Source: Cryptosporidium bovis
Lineage: Eukaryota; Apicomplexa; Conoidasida; Eucoccidiorida; Cryptosporidiidae
DNA length: 64,000 nt
Reading direction: 5' to 3'
NCBI GenBank assembly: GCA_009768925.2
Contig: VHIT02000025.1
Location: 62,001-126,000 of the forward strand
Shown: positions 60,875 through 64,000 of the stretch, one piece after another
Layout of the letters: each line of letters begins with the position of its first letter
How positions within the stretch are numbered: position 1 is the stretch's first letter
Made by a program: the position numbers and the translations under genes
Notes under the pieces: model-generated
Seen by the model: the letters and a program-made list of their open reading frames with translations, nothing else
Databases searched by the model: none
Told to the model about the DNA's origin: nothing

Positions 60875-63800
60875 TTTATCAGCAGTCAGTTCAGAGCAGT
60901 CCTCTTTTTTAGCATGTTTAATAGTTAAATTTTCAATTCCAATTGATTTTGAAATAAAATACATATGAGTCTTGAACAATTCGTGTTCATCAAAAGGCAG
61001 ACTAACGTTAAATGCCAAATCATTGTCTTTAAATTCACTTGCCTTTAGAGAGATAAACGAAAGTACGTTCTTAAGCATAATTTTGTCCATCTTCTCTATA
61101 TTAGGAGTTTTCCTGAGCTGATTTATGTAGTCTTTTGGAAGTATTCCTCCATTCTCATTCACTATTTTTTGCACCTGCTCCAAGCCTTGGACTTGCCAAT
61201 CTTGGTATTCATTTGAGGCATAAATTACTGCCGACTTGGGCTTTGCTTTTCCACCAATAGTGACGGAGTTATTGTTTCTGGATCCTTTCTTACCATTACT
61301 ACTGCTCCATTTATCCATTGACTTTCTAAAGTCCTCAATTGATTTAAATAGTAAATTCAACATCTTAATGTGCACATTTGAATATTTGTACTTGTTACTA
61401 TTACTAAAGTCCGGCCACGTTGTGTTCACTACAAAGTCTTTGTTACCAAGTATGCATCTCCATATATACTCGCACGTATGTGGTGCTATTGGGGTCAGTA
61501 TCTTAACTTGCGTCTCTAAAATATAGGAATCAATTAGTTAAAAACGTGATTTGTTTCATTGCTATATTAGGTACTTATGTAGGTATAGAAATACATGCAT
61601 GACATATGTGCATGCATATATACAGCACTAGTGTTAATACATGTTTAATATGTGGGAATAAATGCGACAGCCGGGACAAACAAGAGAAATTCCGGCTTTT
61701 TCTTGCTATTCATAGTCAGTTTTCTCCCGGAGATAATCCATATAACAATAGTTCCAGAGGTAAACTCGAAATGTTACTCTTCAGGATGTGTTATTTGGAA
61801 TTAGAACGAGAGGTTTCACATTTGATATTCTCTTTAAATATAACAAATATGCAGTATTAAACTCGAATTCATAGTGCATGCATACATAGTACCAGTAATG
61901 ATAATAATAATAGAACTTACCGATAAGTAATCCGAGTACGTTTGAATTCATAAACATATCATTTGAATTGCATAAAAGTCTGTATTGGTCTCTCCTGAGT
62001 TGGAACTCAAAAAGAGAGTATTTAAGGGCGTCTCTGTAAGAGAAATTTTTGTAGGCATTAAAGGCTTCATTCGAGAGTCTAATTATTTCGCTTGTGAATA
62101 TCTCGTCTATTTTCGAAAATGAATCTACACATGACGGATTGCTACTCAAAAAGTTAATAAGTTCGGTATTAGAAGATTCATTCTGTCCGCCTCGGAGTTT
62201 ACTCGAGTTTTCAACGTAAAACTGAGATAACTGGACCAATGAGTAAAGCCTCATGATTCCAGAGTTTGCCAGATCTCTACAAAAATTAGCGTCGTCAATC
62301 GTATCACCAGCATCTGCCAAGGCAATTCTACACGCATCTGATGTATATTCTTGAATTCCGTCTTCCAGAGTGATCCAGTTTCCAAGGGATTTACTCATTT
62401 TCATAGAGTCTATCATAACATGTCCGTTACAATAGAAACCACGTGGCCAATACTGACTCTGGTTTTCCCAAATTGCTGTATGGTTGTAAAGACACATAGT
62501 CAAGTGATTAAAAATAAGATCTTTACCAGATACTCTGCAGTCAATTGGGTAAAAGTATGAGAATTCCCTTCTCATCTCATTGAGGCAATCTATGTCAATA
62601 TTCCTAGTTAAGTTTTCAGAAGGAGTATCGGATATGCAAAATATATAATCATAAAAATCGTCATTTATATACTCAACAGGTATGTCAAATATTCCTTTTT
62701 TACTTCCTTTCAAGTCGGAATGAAGATAGTGACAAATTGTGTAATATGCCATATAAATTGTTGAATCTGAAAGAGATTCAATCAAGACCTTTTGATTGTT
62801 CTCACTATCCCATGGTAAATATGTTCCAAGACCATAAGAGCGTGAACATGCCCACTCTTTCAGCCAATTTATAACTTCCAATAGTGAACTTCTAACTTGT
62901 GGGTAGTAAGTTTCAAAGCTTTTTTCATTATTAACCCAGTTATAAACTTGTTTTCTCCATTTATCTTCACCATACTCAAGATACCATTGCTTGCACAAAG
63001 CTATTATGCAATATTCTCCTGTTCTGCTTATGACTGTATTCTCTGGTTCGAGATAGTTAAGTGCAGTCTCTTCTTTAATAAGTTGTTTTTTGCACTTATC
63101 CTTAACATCAATAATCTTCATTCCTTTGTACTCTCCTGTTATCATAACACCATCATAGAATCCCTTTTTGTATATTTCGTCTTTTGCTTGTTTTAGTTTG
63201 GCCGAGTCGTTTTGGCTCTGTATTTTGTATTTCTCGTATGCCATTATTCCAGCAGAAGTTCCGAACTCTGGAGTGTCTATTATAGGAACTGGTTCCAATA
63301 GCCACTCCTCTTTAATATTGTATTTTTCCCTAATTCCAGCTTTCGTTTTAATATCGTTCCATGCTGCATAATCATCAGGGGAATCAGAAGGTACGGATGT
63401 AACCACTCCCGTACCCTTATCCATTGATATTGAAAACATAGGTAAAGCGTGTATTTTTGGATAAACTGATCTCGGAGCTATCAAAGACACTCCTATTAGA
63501 TTCTCACCACTTATTTTTCCGAAAGATATTATCTCTGGAAGACTGCCATTTTTATTGACAAGAGGAACTATTCCCTGATAGGCCATATTGTAAGCACTTC
63601 TAGATGAACAAACAAATACTGAATTACAATACAAGGCTGCTTCCTCTTTGCTGTTGTACAATTTCCTCAATATACCATCCGAACTGTCATATGTATTTCT
63701 ATCTAGTGGTCTGTCAAATGCCAAAACCAAATCGTACTCTCCTGTAGGCAATACCCAACAATTGGTTTGCCCGTACATTGTCTCAGGTCTTAGTGTTGCA

Positions 63801-64000
63801 CATACAAAATACAATTCTTTGTTTCCAATCAAAACCCTAATGCAATCGGGAATTTCTACTGCCTTTAGCTTGATTAGAGTGTATTCCTGTGGGCCAACAC
63901 CCTCTCCCGAGGATCTGTCATGGTCAGCACATGGTTGATTCTCTATTCTGCTAAACACTGCAGGCCTTAGTCCGTATCTTATCTTGTCTCTCTTAAACTA
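60824..64000 (-). CDS. Cytosolic leucyl-tRNA synthetase, N-terminal part outside window
   Basis: Two exons are visible: 63997-61921 and 61517-60824, joined in phase 1 over a 403-nt intron. At 63998-64000 the minus strand reads TAG directly before a family-matching segment, so I read it as the acceptor of a further intron. The HIGH motif and N-terminus lie beyond the edge. Editing-domain motifs include ATLRPETMYGQTNCWV and GTGVVTSVPSDSPDDYAAW, and the catalytic loop is MKMSKSLGNW. LADAGDTIDDANFCRDLANS and, across the junction, VKILTPIAPHTCEYIW complete the core. The protein ends soon after FDEHELF, about 110 residues earlier than human LARS1, so the eukaryotic C-terminal extension seems missing. 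Confidence 0.95.
61518..61920. other. Unusually long LeuRS intron with GC-rich hairpin
   Basis: At 403 nt this is the longest intron placed in the window. AGCCGGGA (61669-61676) and TTCCGGCT (61690-61697) form an 8-bp stem with one G-U pair followed by T-rich sequence. Two copies of GTGCATGCATA occur (61609-61619 and 61874-61884), near the two ends of the intron. It may hold an intronic RNA or regulatory sites. Confidence 0.45.

Noticed and set aside
61606-61860. 84-codon plus-strand frame inside the LeuRS intron
   Set aside because: It overlaps the hairpin and lacks any family signal; intronic chance frame is more likely.
1-64000. Mobile elements, virus-like elements, CRISPR arrays and rRNA
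   Set aside because: No reverse transcriptase, integrase, transposase or capsid-type frame, no terminal repeats, no regularly spaced repeats and no rRNA-like GC-rich block was seen.

Overview
This window looks like nuclear DNA of an apicomplexan, most probably a Cryptosporidium-type parasite. The sequence is very AT-rich and densely packed, with about 32 eukaryotic genes in 64 kb. Intergenic gaps are short and introns are few and mostly 53-155 nt with GT..AG ends. Proteins carry Asn/Ser low-complexity insertions. The adenylyl-cyclase-associated protein is present only as its C-terminal beta-helix domain, the short form known from Apicomplexa. Many 5' flanks carry E2F-like GCGCC or GGCGGGAA cores, and one carries a TGCATGCA palindrome; both motif classes have been reported upstream of Cryptosporidium genes. 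Species cannot be fixed from the sequence alone. I see no transposon, virus-like element, CRISPR array or rRNA.

Layout. 1-501: a partial secreted protein (-). 789-1083: a candidate tiny spliced gene (+). 1377-4853: NatB auxiliary subunit NAA25-like (-). 5534-7468: a Cys-containing secreted protein (+). 8136-8294: a 52-residue TMA7 microgene (+). 8419-9699: CDC50 flippase subunit (-). 10460-12426: two unknown tail-to-tail genes. 12931-16773: eIF3a in two exons (-). 17743-20802: PHD/AWS/SET histone methyltransferase (+). 20818-21861: RAD51 (-). 22899-26342: an Asn-rich unknown (+). 26464-27351: a four-exon TPR protein (-). 27812-28330: CAP (-). 28756-29724: RING E3 with a SUMO-interacting motif (-). 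30278-30866: an unknown three-exon gene (+). 30902-32146: alpha/beta hydrolase (-). 32158-32933: PDRG1-type prefoldin (-). 33126-33974: RPN13 (+). 34075-35145: glycerophosphodiester phosphodiesterase (-). 35839-36537: TRM10 (+). 36623-42147: symplekin (-). 42695-43816: NCS6/CTU1 (+). 44112-44187: tRNA-Thr(UGU) (+). 44469-45269: V-ATPase subunit D (-). 46014-48086: five-exon B3GLCT-type glucosyltransferase (+). 48741-51899: INTS9-like inactive beta-CASP protein (+). 51886-54775: three-exon MYND protein (-). 55359-58778: large multi-pass membrane protein (+). 58802-59329: FAM210/DUF1279 protein (-). 59687-60874: actin-related protein (+). 60824 to the right edge: cytosolic leucyl-tRNA synthetase (-).

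The genes are mostly housekeeping and share no single pathway. Several themes recur. Translation is represented by eIF3a, TMA7, LeuRS, tRNA-Thr and the tRNA modifiers TRM10 and NCS6. RNA 3'-end processing is represented by symplekin and the INTS9-like protein. The ubiquitin/proteasome axis has RPN13 and the SIM-RING E3. The secretory and membrane system has CDC50, V-ATPase D, B3GLCT and two signal-peptide proteins. Chromatin and repair have the SET protein and RAD51. Seventeen introns were placed by hand from splice signals and protein continuity. Spliced models given here therefore differ from simple open frames for eIF3a, TPR, PDRG1, symplekin, NCS6, V-ATPase D, B3GLCT, MYND and LeuRS. Functional names rest on remembered family signatures and not on database searches.
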